DNA from: Streptomonospora nanhaiensis
GTDB taxonomy: Bacteria > Actinomycetota > Actinomycetes > Streptosporangiales > Streptosporangiaceae
Reading direction: 5' to 3'
NCBI RefSeq assembly: GCF_013410565.1
Contig: NZ_JACCFO010000001.1
Span: forward strand, 3,162,001-3,226,000
Length of the DNA: 64,000 bases
The notes under the pieces are model-generated. The model was not told the origin of the DNA. It saw only the letters and a program-made list of their open reading frames with translations, and ran no database searches. Positions 34,129 to 42,316 of this stretch are shown one piece after another. Within the stretch, counting starts at the first letter, position 1, and every line of letters starts with the position of its first letter. The position numbers were made by a program, and so were the translations under genes.

Positions 34129-34320
34129 GTCCTGAAGCCTTCCTTCCGCACAACCAAGATCGTTATCCTGGTGAAGACCGCGCTTTTTCGGGTCTGCGCG
34201 GATCCTGCGGAAAGCTGTCTACCACGCCGGGATCACCACTGGAGGGAGAACAGCAGATTTACCAGAGAAACGGAAAAATGGCGCCATTAACCCTTTTGTA
34301 TTGCGAAACAGATCGAACCC
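34129..34320 (-). promoter_or_regulatory. AT-rich cas operon leader, no CRISPR repeats
   Basis: This stretch is among the most AT-rich in the window and must hold the cas3 promoter. On the minus strand GATAAC occurs about 45 nt upstream of cas3, but no confident -35 is spaced to it. I looked for a 28-29 bp type I-E repeat with a GC hairpin and found none. Confidence 0.45.
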
Positions 34321-34357
34321 CCCCGGGGGCGGGCCGGTAATTGGCCCGCCCCCGGGG
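34321..34357. terminator. Long hairpin after csbD, facing the cas3 promoter
   Basis: A perfect 15-bp stem (34321-34335 with 34343-34357) encloses a 7-nt AT-rich loop, 17 nt beyond the csbD stop. It insulates csbD from the cas operon. It belongs to the direct repeat shared with 25975-26037. Confidence 0.7.
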
Positions 34358-34388
34358 CGGATGGGTGATGGCGTCAGACGCGGCGGTC
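34326..34388. repeat. Imperfect direct repeat, right copy (csbD tail plus terminator)
   Basis: This copy contains the last codons of the intact csbD gene (Pro-Asp-Arg-Arg-Val-stop) and its terminator. It matches 25975-26037 on the other side of the cas operon, in the same orientation. Confidence 0.6.
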
Positions 34389-34616
34389 GGGGCCGGGGCC
34401 CTCTCCTCGGCGGTTGGGGTCGTCGTCGCGGATGCCCTCTACGAAGCCGCCCATGGCGCCCTTCGTGTCTTCCTTGGCCTCGCGGACGTTGCCCTTCACC
34501 TGCTCGCCGCGGCCCTCGTTCTTCAGCCGCTCGTTGCCGGTGAGCTTGCCCGCGAACTCCTTGATCTTGCCGCTGATCTGCTCGCCCTTGCTCTGGCCCT
34601 TCTCGCCAGCGCTCAT
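34374..34616 (-). CDS. CsbD-family small stress protein
   Basis: This 80-aa, highly charged protein has the CsbD pattern: GEQISGKIKEFAGKLTGNER, followed by NEGRGEQVKGNVREAKEDTK. These are two amphipathic helices rich in Lys/Glu/Gly. CsbD proteins are induced by general stress in Bacillus, and their biochemical role is unknown. GGAGG lies 6 nt before ATG 34616. The last codons and terminator are duplicated on the far side of the cas operon. Confidence 0.88.
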   Translation of the reverse strand: MSAGEKGQSKGEQISGKIKEFAGKLTGNERLKNEGRGEQVKGNVREAKEDTKGAMGGFVEGIRDDDPNRRGEGPGPDRRV

Positions 34617-34764
34617 GTCAGCCTCCAGACCGGCCGGATCAGCGAGACCCAGCCGTCATAGCGGTTTGGCCTCACTACTCCACTTCCGCGCAGGAGCCGG
34701 AGTATGCATGCGGATCATGGACCGGGGGGCCAGGAAGGCGACCGGACGGGCGCTGCGGGCCGGG

Positions 34765-34965
34765 TCAGCGGCTGCTGCTGCCTCGGATGTTGGCCTCGGT
34801 GTTCTCCGTGATGTGGCGACTGGTGGCGGCCGCGTCGTTGTTCTGGCGGTTGCGCTTGGCCGCGGCGCTATTGCGTTCGCGGTTGGTCTTGGCGGCCGCG
34901 AGGGCCCGTGGGCTGAGGTGGCCGGCCATGAAAGCCTGGTGCCGCCAGTCGGAACTGGGTGACAT
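34765..34965 (-). CDS. Small hypothetical protein, Asn/Ala/Arg-rich
   Basis: This 66-aa reading frame starts at ATG 34965 with a weak AAAGGCGGG upstream. It begins MSPSSDWRHQAFMAGHLSPR, continues with ALAAAKTNRERNSAAAKRNR and ends in an Asn/Thr-rich helix-breaking tail. It is basic, has no membrane segment or signal peptide, and is too short for fold assignment. Asn and His codons are more frequent than in shadow frames, which argues for coding. Its position next to csbD may indicate stress expression. I do not recognise the family. Confidence 0.4.
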   Translation of the reverse strand: MSPSSDWRHQAFMAGHLSPRALAAAKTNRERNSAAAKRNRQNNDAAATSRHITENTEANIRGSSSR

Positions 34966-35239
34966 GTGGTCCCGCCTTTCCGGGGGGTCGGCGCGATGGG
35001 TGACGGGGGGACGGCGGGCGCGCGTGGCCGCTCCGCCGTTCCCGGTCTGGCCGGTCATCCTGCCACGGCAGCGGGCGGGACCCAACCCGCCGCCGGCGGA
35101 CGCGTGGCTCCCCCTCCCCCGGCGAACGGCGAACCCTGGCTCCGCCCCGCACCGCACCGCCGCTCGCCGGTCCGCCGCGGCCGGACGCCCTGGGTGCCCG
35201 GCCTCGGCGGTCGTGTTGCTCGTGTGACGGCCCGGCCCG

Positions 35240-36421
35240 CTACTGCTGGCCGGGGAGGCGGACCTGGGTGAGGGTGGTCGTGGGGCGGGACTCCGTCGTG
35301 AAGCGGGTGGGGCGGAAGTCCGCCAGGGCCGGGACCTCCGTGGCGGTGTGGACCTCCTCGGTGACCCACTCGGCCAGGGCGGGGGCCAGGGTGATGCCGC
35401 TGTGGGTGGCCACCACGTACAGGCGGCGGTGGGTGTCGGCGTCGGCGAAGCCGCAGACCGTCAGGCCGTCGGCCGGCAGGGCCCGGCGGCCCACGCGGAC
35501 CTCCGCGACCCGGGCGTGCTCGCCGCCCGTCATGACCTCCGCCAGGCGGGCGGTCAGCTCGCGGGCCACCGGGGAGTCGGGACCCAGGGGCGGGGCGGCG
35601 GGGTCGGCCTGGGCGTCGAGGTCGAGGCCCTGGAGGACCAGGCGGCCGCCGCCCTCGGGGCGGGCGTTGAGGCGCGAGGTGGTCAGCACCCGCTCCAGCC
35701 GCACCGGCGCCGGCTCGGTGTAGGCGAGGTAGCCGACGGTGGCCGAGCCCACGCCCTCCGGGTCGGCCATCGGAATCGTGATCCCGGCCGTGGCCGCCAG
35801 CTCCTCGGTCCAGCGGCCCACCGCGCTGATCACGGCGTCCGCGGTCTCCACCGTGCCGTCGGCCAGGGTGACGCGGGCGCCCTCGGCGTCCGCCGCCACC
35901 GCGCGCACCGGCGCCGGGCAGACCAGCCGCACCCCCCGGGCCAGGGCGTCGGTGAGCAGCCGGGCGAGGTACTCCCCCGGCAGCACGTAGCCCTCGTCGG
36001 GGAACAGCACCGCCCCCGTCACGCTGTCGGGAATGCGCGCCCCCGGCTCCAGGGTCCGCGCGTCGTCGGCGCCGATCCACTCGGCGGCGTATCCCCGGTC
36101 GCGCAGCCGCTCGACCGACGCCTTCAGCGCCGCCTCGTGCTCGGGGGTCGAGGCCCACTCCAGGTTGCCGGTGGGGTGGAACCAGCGCGGCCCGTCGGCG
36201 AGTTCGGCGTGCAGGGCGTGGTGGGCGCGCACGCCCGCCAGGTTCAGGTCGTGGTAGGACAGCGGCTCCTTGGCGTGGGAGTTGACCCAGGCGAAGCTGG
36301 TGGAACTGGTGCCCGCGCCGGGCCGGACCGCCTCGTAGACGGTCACGTCGTCGCCGCGCCCGGCCAGTTCGCGGGCGATGGACAGCCCGACCACCCCGGC
36401 TCCGATGATGGCGATCCGCAC
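35240..36421 (-). CDS. FAD-dependent oxidoreductase (DAO/DadA-like)
   Basis: This is a 393-aa flavoenzyme of the D-amino-acid-oxidase superfamily. The dinucleotide fold is at the very N-terminus (VRIAIIGAGVVGLSIARELA, then DVTVYEAVRPGAG). FAWVNSHAKEPLSYHDL and LFPDEGYVLPGEYLARLL line the substrate side. The C-terminal VGRRALPADGLTVCGFAD and RLYVVATHSGITLAPALAEW close the FAD site. It probably deaminates an amino acid or amine. GTG 36421 has AGGAGAGGAA upstream. It is separated from the symporter fusion by a strong terminator, so it has its own promoter, but it could share a substrate class. Confidence 0.88.
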   Translation of the reverse strand: MRIAIIGAGVVGLSIARELAGRGDDVTVYEAVRPGAGTSSTSFAWVNSHAKEPLSYHDLNLAGVRAHHALHAELADGPRWFHPTGNLEWASTPEHEAALKASVERLRDRGYAAEWIGADDARTLEPGARIPDSVTGAVLFPDEGYVLPGEYLARLLTDALARGVRLVCPAPVRAVAADAEGARVTLADGTVETADAVISAVGRWTEELAATAGITIPMADPEGVGSATVGYLAYTEPAPVRLERVLTTSRLNARPEGGGRLVLQGLDLDAQADPAAPPLGPDSPVARELTARLAEVMTGGEHARVAEVRVGRRALPADGLTVCGFADADTHRRLYVVATHSGITLAPALAEWVTEEVHTATEVPALADFRPTRFTTESRPTTTLTQVRLPGQQ

Positions 36422-36451
36422 GTTGGTTCCTCTCCTGTGGTGATCTTGGTG

Positions 36452-36475
36452 ATCTCTTTGGCGATCTCTTTGGCG
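36452..36475. repeat. 12-bp tandem duplication in leader of the DAO gene
   Basis: The unit ATCTCTTTGGCG occurs twice in a row, followed by a shortened third unit ATGGCTTGGGGG. It lies 31 nt upstream of the GTG at 36421. It may be replication slippage in a leader or an element affecting translation. Confidence 0.5.
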
Positions 36476-36507
36476 ATGGCTTGGGGGATGGCGTGGGTGA
36501 TGGCCTG

Positions 36508-36555
36508 ACGGTGAGGGCGGGGCCGCGGCCAACCCGCGGTCCCCGCCCTCACCGT
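36508..36555 (-). terminator. Strong hairpin after the oxidase-symporter fusion
   Basis: A perfect 15-bp stem (36508-36522 with 36541-36555) begins 1 nt after the stop codon. It is extended inward by CGCGG/CCGCGG with a short loop. It separates the operon from the downstream DAO gene. Confidence 0.75.
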
Positions 36556-36556
36556 G

Positions 36557-39196
36557 TCAGGCGGTGGGCGCCGGGGTGCGGTCGCCGCCGCCCACCCCGC
36601 GCCGGACGGCCACGGCGACCAGCATCCCGGCCAGCGAGACCGCGATTCCGTAGACCGCGTAGGGCACCTCGGTGCCGGCGATGTGGGCGGCGGCGCAGCC
36701 CACCAGGCCGCTGCCCATCGCGGTCAGGGCGATGCCCGGCGTCAGCCGCACCCGGTTGCGCAGCGCGAAGCCGACGAAGATCGGCACCGCCAGCGTCGCC
36801 GCGGAGTAGGCGTAGGTGGCCACCAGCCAGTCCAGCGCGCGGGGGAACGCGATCGCCAGCAGCGCGGCCGTCACCGTCACCCCCACCGTGATGAGCTGGG
36901 ACATCCGCACCAGCTCCCGCTCGGGCCGGTCGCCGCCGCGGATGCCCTGGTAGAGGTCGCGCACCAGGTTGGTCGTGACCGAGTGCAGCGCGCTGGAGGT
37001 CGTGGACACGATGGTGGCCACCAGGAACCCGGCGAAGACCGCCATCACCCACAGCGGGAGCCGGCCGATGAACCAGCCCGCGGCCAGCTCGCGCTCGGCC
37101 ACGCTGAAGTCGGCGCCCATCGCGCGCACCGCCAGCCCCAGCACGCCGGCGTAGACCCCGGCGATCAGCATCATCAGTCCGCTGACGACCAGGCTGCGGC
37201 GCACGTTGGACATGTCCTTGGTGGCGAAGATCCGCTGGTAGTAGAGCTGGTTGGTCAGCGTCCCGGGCACGATCGCGAAGACCCAGAGCAGGATGGTGGG
37301 CCAGCCCACGAGCGTGATGGACGACGGCGACCACAGCTCCTCGGGCACCCGCGTGGTGATGGCGTCCACCCCGCCCGCGGCGTAGATGGCGTAGCCGACC
37401 ACGAACACGGTCACGACGAGCATGAACACGCCGAAGATGTAGTCCGACCAGGCCACCGACAGCAGCCCGCCCGGCAGCACGAACAGCAGCGACGCCACCG
37501 CCATCACGGCGATCAGGATCGGCAGCGAGAGCCCGGTGAGCTGCGAGAACAGCCGCGCGAACGCCACGAACTGGGTGGCCAGCCAGCCGAACGGCACCAC
37601 GATGCTGCACAGCGCCGCGATCGCGACGACCTTGGTGTCGCGGCCGAACAGCCGGCTGAGCACCTGCGGCACGGTGTCGAACTCCTGGCTGCGCAGCCAC
37701 TTGGCCAGCAGCACCAGCAGCAGGAACCCGACCGTGCAGGCCAGTTCGTACACCAGCACCGACCAGCCCCAGGCGTAGCCGATGCCGACGTGGGCGACGA
37801 GCACGCCGCCGCCCGAGGCGGTGGCGAACTGGCTGAACACGACCACGCGCAGCGGCAGCGAGCGCCCGCCGACGATCCAGTCGTCGGAGGTGGCGGCGCG
37901 GCGGCCGTAGTAGAAGGCGATCAGGGCGCCGGCGCCCATCACGAGCAGGGCCGAGGTGATGACCACGGCGGTGGAGACAGCGGATTCAGGCATGGTTTCA
38001 TCCCCGTTTCGGGCATGCCGGGGGGCCGGGGTGCCGGGTGCGGCCGCCGCGCCGGGGGTCTCCCGGTGCGCTTGCCGGCCCGGCCGGTCCTCGATCGCGA
38101 GGTCGGCGATGACCTCTCCGAACAGCGGGGAGAGCTTGAAGCCGTGCGCGGAGAAGCCGGTGGCCAGCACCGCGCCGGGGCTTCCGGGCAGGGGGCCCAG
38201 CAGCGCGTGGCCGTCGGGGCTGAACAGGTCGGCGTAGACGGCGGTGCGGCTGGGGTCGGGGTGCAGCGCCGGCAGGTGCCGGCGCACGGTCTCCCGCGCA
38301 GTGGCGACCACCCCCGGCGCCGCGCGCGGCGGCAGCTCGCCGGGGTGGGCGACGGCGGGCCGGGGCGCGCTGTGCGGGCTGACCTTGACCGATACCCCGT
38401 CCATGACGGGGAAGCAGGAGTAGCCGTACTCCCCGACCCGGATGACGACCGGGTTGGGTCCGGGGACCAGGGCACCGGGATCACGGGCGGGGAACCAGCA
38501 CATCGGGATCTGCCGGGCCTCCAGCCCCGCCGCCGCCAGGCCCGCCGACTCCAGCAGGCCGCGGGCGAAGGTGCCCGGGGCGGCGCTCCACGGGCCCAGG
38601 GCCAGGACCAGGCGGTCGAGGTCGTGGCGGCGGCCGCCGGCGGCCACGCTCCACCCCGACCCGTGCGGCTCGACCGCCTCCACCCCGGTGTAGCGGTGGA
38701 CGCGGGCGCCCAGCTCCTCGGCCCGCAGCGCCGCCGCCGCAAGGGCGGCGTCGGGCCGGACCACCCCGGCCCGGGGGTCGAGTACGGCGGTCTCGTCCGG
38801 GCCCACGGGGTGCTGCGGGTAGCGCTCGGCCGCCTCCTCGGACGTGAGGACGCGGTGGGCCAGCCCGTACTCGCGGGCGCCCTCGACGATCTCGCGCATG
38901 CGGGGGTCGTCCGCCGGCCCGATGGACAGCCCGCCGCACAGGTCGAGCAGCCGCCGCCCGGTGCGGTCCTCCAGTTCGCGCCACAGCCCCTCGGCGCGCT
39001 GGAGCAGCGGGATGTAGCGCCGCCCCTCCATGTAGGCGGTGCGGAAGATGCGGGACTCGCCTCCGGCGGCGCCCCGGTCGTGCCCGGGGGCGTCGAGGTC
39101 GAACGCGACGACCTCGGCGCCGCGCTCGGCCGCGCGCCAGGCCGCCATGGTGCCGATGGTTCCGGTGCCGACGATGCCGATGCGGGGGCGGGTCAT
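36557..39196 (-). CDS. Sarcosine/N-methyl-amino-acid-oxidase-like flavoprotein fused in frame to sodium:solute symporter
   Basis: One uninterrupted frame of 879 codons joins two complete proteins. Residues 1 to about 385 are a MSOX/MTOX-like flavoprotein: FAD fold RIGIVGTGTIGTMAAWRAAE, GGESRIFRTAYMEGRRYIPL, and ending GFSAHGFKLSPLFGEVIADL. The Cys that binds FAD covalently in MSOX seems replaced (TAVYADLF where CxY is usual). After a Pro/Ala linker, residue 402 is a Met that begins a full SSF symporter of about 478 aa with 13 or so helices (FYYGRRAATSDDWIVGGRS, FGWLATQFVAFARL, STTSSALHSVTTNL). That Met (37993) has GGGGATG upstream. ATG 39196 overlaps the GntR stop. A missing base near 38020 could create a TGA at 37998-38000, so an assembly error must be excluded. 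Confidence 0.75.
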   Translation of the reverse strand: MTRPRIGIVGTGTIGTMAAWRAAERGAEVVAFDLDAPGHDRGAAGGESRIFRTAYMEGRRYIPLLQRAEGLWRELEDRTGRRLLDLCGGLSIGPADDPRMREIVEGAREYGLAHRVLTSEEAAERYPQHPVGPDETAVLDPRAGVVRPDAALAAAALRAEELGARVHRYTGVEAVEPHGSGWSVAAGGRRHDLDRLVLALGPWSAAPGTFARGLLESAGLAAAGLEARQIPMCWFPARDPGALVPGPNPVVIRVGEYGYSCFPVMDGVSVKVSPHSAPRPAVAHPGELPPRAAPGVVATARETVRRHLPALHPDPSRTAVYADLFSPDGHALLGPLPGSPGAVLATGFSAHGFKLSPLFGEVIADLAIEDRPGRQAHRETPGAAAAPGTPAPRHARNGDETMPESAVSTAVVITSALLVMGAGALIAFYYGRRAATSDDWIVGGRSLPLRVVVFSQFATASGGGVLVAHVGIGYAWGWSVLVYELACTVGFLLLVLLAKWLRSQEFDTVPQVLSRLFGRDTKVVAIAALCSIVVPFGWLATQFVAFARLFSQLTGLSLPILIAVMAVASLLFVLPGGLLSVAWSDYIFGVFMLVVTVFVVGYAIYAAGGVDAITTRVPEELWSPSSITLVGWPTILLWVFAIVPGTLTNQLYYQRIFATKDMSNVRRSLVVSGLMMLIAGVYAGVLGLAVRAMGADFSVAERELAAGWFIGRLPLWVMAVFAGFLVATIVSTTSSALHSVTTNLVRDLYQGIRGGDRPERELVRMSQLITVGVTVTAALLAIAFPRALDWLVATYAYSAATLAVPIFVGFALRNRVRLTPGIALTAMGSGLVGCAAAHIAGTEVPYAVYGIAVSLAGMLVAVAVRRGVGGGDRTPAPTA

Positions 39197-39954
39197 AGCG
39201 ACTCCTCTGCGGGGGGAGGGACCGGTGCGAGGGACTGCTCGATGTAGAAGGGGCTCTGGTCGGGCAGCAGGTGGGACTGGAAGACCTCGGCGAGGCCGCC
39301 GTCGGCCAGCCAGATGTTGCGGCGCAGCCGGAAGACGGGCCGCCCGGCGGCGGTGCGCAGCGGTTCGGCCTCGGACTCGGGCAGCGCCACCGGCTCCACG
39401 TACAGCCGCGAGCGGTGGATCGGCACGCCCGTGGCGCGGAAGTAGGCGACGGTGGTGAGGTCCTCCAGCGGCTCCTCCAGCAGGCGCGGCACCAGCGCGA
39501 AGGGGATGACGGCCCGCTCGGTGGCGATGGGGTTCTCGGCGGCGTCGAGCTTGACGCGGCGCAGCAGCACGACGGGGGTGTCCGGGGCGAACCCGGCGGC
39601 CGGCCCGGCCCCGGCGGGGCCGGCGGAGGCGCCGGCGTCCGCGGCGGCCACGACGCGGGCCTCGGTGACGAGGTGGCGGCCCTCGATGTCGGGGCCGGCC
39701 CCGTGGGGGTTGACGAGGCGCAGCAGGTCGCGTTCGGGTTCGGAGCGGGCGACGAAGGTGCCGCGCCGCCGGTAGCGCACCACCAGGCCGCGCCGCACGA
39801 GCTCCTGCACGGCCCGCTGCACGGTGACCCGGCTGACGCCGTGGGTCCGCGCCAGCTCGGCCTCGGTGGGCACCCGCGTGCCGGGGGGCCACTCACCTGA
39901 GGTGATCCGGGCCTCCAGTTCAGCCCGGATCATGTCGTACCGTGCGGCGTGCAT
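39193..39954 (-). CDS. GntR-family (HutC subfamily) transcriptional regulator
   Basis: This is a 253-aa regulator. Residues 1-75 are the winged helix-turn-helix (RAELEARITSGEWPPGTRVP, ELARTHGVSRVTVQRAVQEL, VRYRRRGTFVA). Residues 90-250 are a UTRA ligand domain (FAPDTPVVLLRRVKLDAAEN, and TVAYFRATGVPIHRSRLYVE). The ATG at 39954 sits 7 nt from a -10 hexamer. A longer start at 39978 lies between the -35 and -10 elements and is unlikely. It is the first gene of the oxidase-symporter operon and likely senses the imported substrate or a product. Confidence 0.92.
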   Translation of the reverse strand: MHAARYDMIRAELEARITSGEWPPGTRVPTEAELARTHGVSRVTVQRAVQELVRRGLVVRYRRRGTFVARSEPERDLLRLVNPHGAGPDIEGRHLVTEARVVAAADAGASAGPAGAGPAAGFAPDTPVVLLRRVKLDAAENPIATERAVIPFALVPRLLEEPLEDLTTVAYFRATGVPIHRSRLYVEPVALPESEAEPLRTAAGRPVFRLRRNIWLADGGLAEVFQSHLLPDQSPFYIEQSLAPVPPPAEESL

Positions 39955-39990
39955 TTTTTGAGTTAACCAATCGGGCATTTGATAAGTCAA
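39955..39990 (-). promoter_or_regulatory. Promoter of the GntR-oxidase-symporter operon
   Basis: On the minus strand -35 TTGACT (plus 39985-39990) and -10 GTTAAC (plus 39962-39967) are separated by 17 bp. The ATG follows 7 nt after the -10, so the message is probably leaderless. The region is AT-rich and is also where a GntR operator would lie. Confidence 0.65.
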
Positions 39991-40021
39991 TACCGTCTTC
40001 CGGTGTTTCCGCCGGTGAAGC

Positions 40022-40059
40022 ACCGCGCCCCGGGCGGCGGCCGCCGTCCGGGGCGCGGT
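40022..40059 (-). terminator. Hairpin after the epoxide-hydrolase-family gene
   Basis: A 12-bp stem (40022-40033 with 40048-40059) and an internal GCGGC/GCCGC extension lie 35 nt beyond the stop codon at 40094. Confidence 0.6.
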
Positions 40060-40093
40060 TCGCCGGGGGCCGCTCCCCCGCCCGGCGGCCGCC

Positions 40094-41236
40094 CTACCGG
40101 AACGCGCGCAGCGCGGCGCGCAGGTCGCCCAGCAGGAGGCCGGGCTGCTCCAGCGCGGGGAAGTGCCCGCCCCGGTCGAACTCGGTCCAGCGCACGATCG
40201 GGTTGTCGCGCTCGGCCAGCCGCCGGACCGGCAGCATGATGTCCTCGGGGAACACCGCCACGGCCGTGGGCACACTCGACTCCGGCTCCGGCTCGCCCCA
40301 GGTCTCGACCCCCTCCTTGTAGTAGCGGGCGGAGGACCCGGCGGTGCGGGTGAACCAGTACAGCGACACGGTGGTCAGCATCGCGTCGCGGTCCACGGCG
40401 TCCTCGGGCGCGTTCGCGGAGTCGGTCCACGCCTTGAACCCGTCGGCGATCCAGGCGAGCTGGGCCACCGGCGAGTCGGTGAGCGCGTAGGCCATGAGCT
40501 GCGGCTTGGTGCTCTGGACGGCGGCGTAGCCGCTCAGCTCGTGGTCGTAGCGGTAGGACTTCTCGGCACTGCGCTTCTCGGCCTCCACCGAGAGGTCGGC
40601 GGTCTCGGCCGTGGCGCCGGCCGAGAACACCTGCGTCAGGTGCAGCGCCGCCATGTGCCCGGCGTCGATCAGCGCCAGCTCGCGCGACACCAGCGCCCCG
40701 AAGTCCTGGCCGTGGGCGGCGTAGCGGGTGTAACCCAGGCGGCGCATCAGCTCCTTCCAGGCCCGCGCCACGCGCGGCACCGACCACCCGGTCTCGCGGG
40801 TGGGGCCCGACAGCGTGAAGCCCGGCGGCGAGGGCACCACCACGTGGAAGGCGTCGGCCGGGTCGCCGCCGTGGGCGCGGGGGTCGGCCAGCGGGCCGAT
40901 GAGCCGCTCGAACTCGGCGAACGACCCGGGCCAGCCGTGGGTGAGGACGAGCGGCAGCGCGTCGGGCTCGGGCGAGCGCACGTGCACGAAGTGCACGGGG
41001 TGGCCGTCCAGCTCGGTGGTGAAGTGCGGCAGCTGGTTGAGCCGCGCCTCCTGCGCCCGCCAGTCGAACCCGGTGCGCCAGTACTCCGCCAGTTCCCGCA
41101 GGTAGCCCAGCGGGATGCCGTAGGACCAGTCCTCGGCGGGGTCGTCGGGCCAGCGGGTGTTCTCCAGGCGGCGGGCGAGGTCGTCGAGGTCGGCCTGGGG
41201 CACCTCGATGCGCAGCGGCGTGATCGTTTCGGTCAT
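40094..41236 (-). CDS. Epoxide hydrolase family protein (EHN plus alpha/beta hydrolase)
   Basis: This 380-aa protein has the N-terminal EHN domain (PQADLDDLARRLENTRWPDD, YLRELAEYWRTGFDWRAQEA). The alpha/beta hydrolase fold follows with HGWPGSFAEF (oxyanion region), the nucleophile Asp in AAHGQDFGALVSRELALID, and a C-terminal catalytic His in DRGGHFPALEQPGLLLGDLR. The epoxide-ring Tyr positions are plausible (YTRYAAHG, SLYWFTRTAGSSARYYKE). It hydrolyses epoxides or related esters in the cytoplasm. ATG 41236 is preceded by TACCGT with 7 nt spacing, so it is probably leaderless. It is divergent from a WYL regulator that likely controls it. Confidence 0.9.
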   Translation of the reverse strand: MTETITPLRIEVPQADLDDLARRLENTRWPDDPAEDWSYGIPLGYLRELAEYWRTGFDWRAQEARLNQLPHFTTELDGHPVHFVHVRSPEPDALPLVLTHGWPGSFAEFERLIGPLADPRAHGGDPADAFHVVVPSPPGFTLSGPTRETGWSVPRVARAWKELMRRLGYTRYAAHGQDFGALVSRELALIDAGHMAALHLTQVFSAGATAETADLSVEAEKRSAEKSYRYDHELSGYAAVQSTKPQLMAYALTDSPVAQLAWIADGFKAWTDSANAPEDAVDRDAMLTTVSLYWFTRTAGSSARYYKEGVETWGEPEPESSVPTAVAVFPEDIMLPVRRLAERDNPIVRWTEFDRGGHFPALEQPGLLLGDLRAALRAFR

Positions 41237-41249
41237 GGCGGGCACGGTA
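41237..41249 (-). promoter_or_regulatory. Candidate leaderless -10 element for the epoxide hydrolase gene
   Basis: On the minus strand TACCGT (plus 41244-41249) is followed by 7 nt and the ATG at 41236. Confidence 0.45.
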
Positions 41250-41299
41250 GGCAGGGTGGCGGCCGGCTGCTGTCCGGGACTCCTGGGAGACTGCGGACC

Positions 41300-42307
41300 A
41301 TGATGGAGACCTCGGCCCGGCTGCTGCGGCTGCTCGGCCTGCTGCAGACCCGCGCGGAGTGGTCGGGGGCCGAACTCGCCGAGCGCCTGGGGGTCAGCAC
41401 CCGCACGGTCCGGCGCGACGTCGACCGGCTGCGCGGCCTGGACTACCCCGTCGAGGTCGACCTGGGGCCGGCCGGGGGCTACCGGCTGGGCGCGGGCGGG
41501 CGCCTGCCGCCGCTGCTGCTGGACGACGAGGAGGCGGTGGCCGTGGCCGTCGGGCTGCGCACGGCCGCCGGGAGCAACGTCGCCGGGATCGGCGAGGCGG
41601 CGCTGCGCGCGCTGGTCAAGCTGCGCCAGGTGCTGCCGCCGCGGCTGCGCGGCCGCGTGGGCGCCCTCGACATCGCCATGGTGCACGTTCCGGGCCTGCC
41701 CTCGGTCGACGCGGGCGATCTGGCCGCGATCGCCACCGCCTGCCGCGACCGGCGCCGCCTGCGGTTCGACTACCTCAGCCGCCCCGGCGAGGAGAGCGTG
41801 CGGCTGGTCGAGCCCCACCAACTGGTGGTGTGGGGCAGCCGCTGGTACCTGGTCGCCTGGGACCTCGACCGGGCCGACTGGCGCACCTTCCGGGTGGACC
41901 GCATGCGCGTGCGGCCCGGCACCGGCGCCCGGTTCACCCCGCGCGGGCTACCGGGCGGGGACGCGGCGGAGTTCGTCACCGCCGGCCTCGACCGGGCCTG
42001 GCCGCACCACGCCACGGTCCGGCTGCACGCCCCGGCGGACTCCCCCACCGCCCTGCGGGCGCGCACCTACGGGCGGGTGGAGCCGGTGGACGACCGCACC
42101 TGCCTGCTGCACTTCGGCGCCGACACCCTGCACTCGCTGGCCTTCCTGCTCGGCGCCCTGAAGGAGGACTTCGAGGTGGTGCGCCCGCCCGAACTGGCCG
42201 CCGAACTCCGCCGCCTGGCCGCGCGGTTCGTCCGCGGGGCCGAGGCGATGGAGGGGCGGTCAGCGAGGGCGGAGGCGGCCGGAAACGGTGGCGTCCACGG
42301 GGCCTGA
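41300..42307 (+). CDS. HTH/WYL-domain transcriptional regulator
   Basis: This is a 335-aa regulator. Residues 1-60 are a DeoR-like helix-turn-helix (SARLLRLLGLLQTRAEWSGA, ELAERLGVSTRTVRRDVDRL). A WYL domain follows at about 140-220 (RRRLRFDYLSRPGEESVRLV, and EPHQLVVWGSRWYLVAWDLD with the Trp-Tyr-Leu motif). A WCX-like C-terminal domain reads ADTLHSLAFLLGALKEDFEV. WYL proteins bind ligands or nucleic acid and include regulators of stress and phage defence. It is divergent from the epoxide hydrolase gene with only 63 nt between the starts, so control of that gene is likely. Confidence 0.92.
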   Translation: MMETSARLLRLLGLLQTRAEWSGAELAERLGVSTRTVRRDVDRLRGLDYPVEVDLGPAGGYRLGAGGRLPPLLLDDEEAVAVAVGLRTAAGSNVAGIGEAALRALVKLRQVLPPRLRGRVGALDIAMVHVPGLPSVDAGDLAAIATACRDRRRLRFDYLSRPGEESVRLVEPHQLVVWGSRWYLVAWDLDRADWRTFRVDRMRVRPGTGARFTPRGLPGGDAAEFVTAGLDRAWPHHATVRLHAPADSPTALRARTYGRVEPVDDRTCLLHFGADTLHSLAFLLGALKEDFEVVRPPELAAELRRLAARFVRGAEAMEGRSARAEAAGNGGVHGA

Positions 42308-42316
42308 GCCCCCCGG

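Noticed and set aside
34129-34320. Possible CRISPR array or leader next to cas3
   Set aside because: No repeated 28-29 bp units or GC hairpin repeats are present. Only an AT-rich promoter region is seen.
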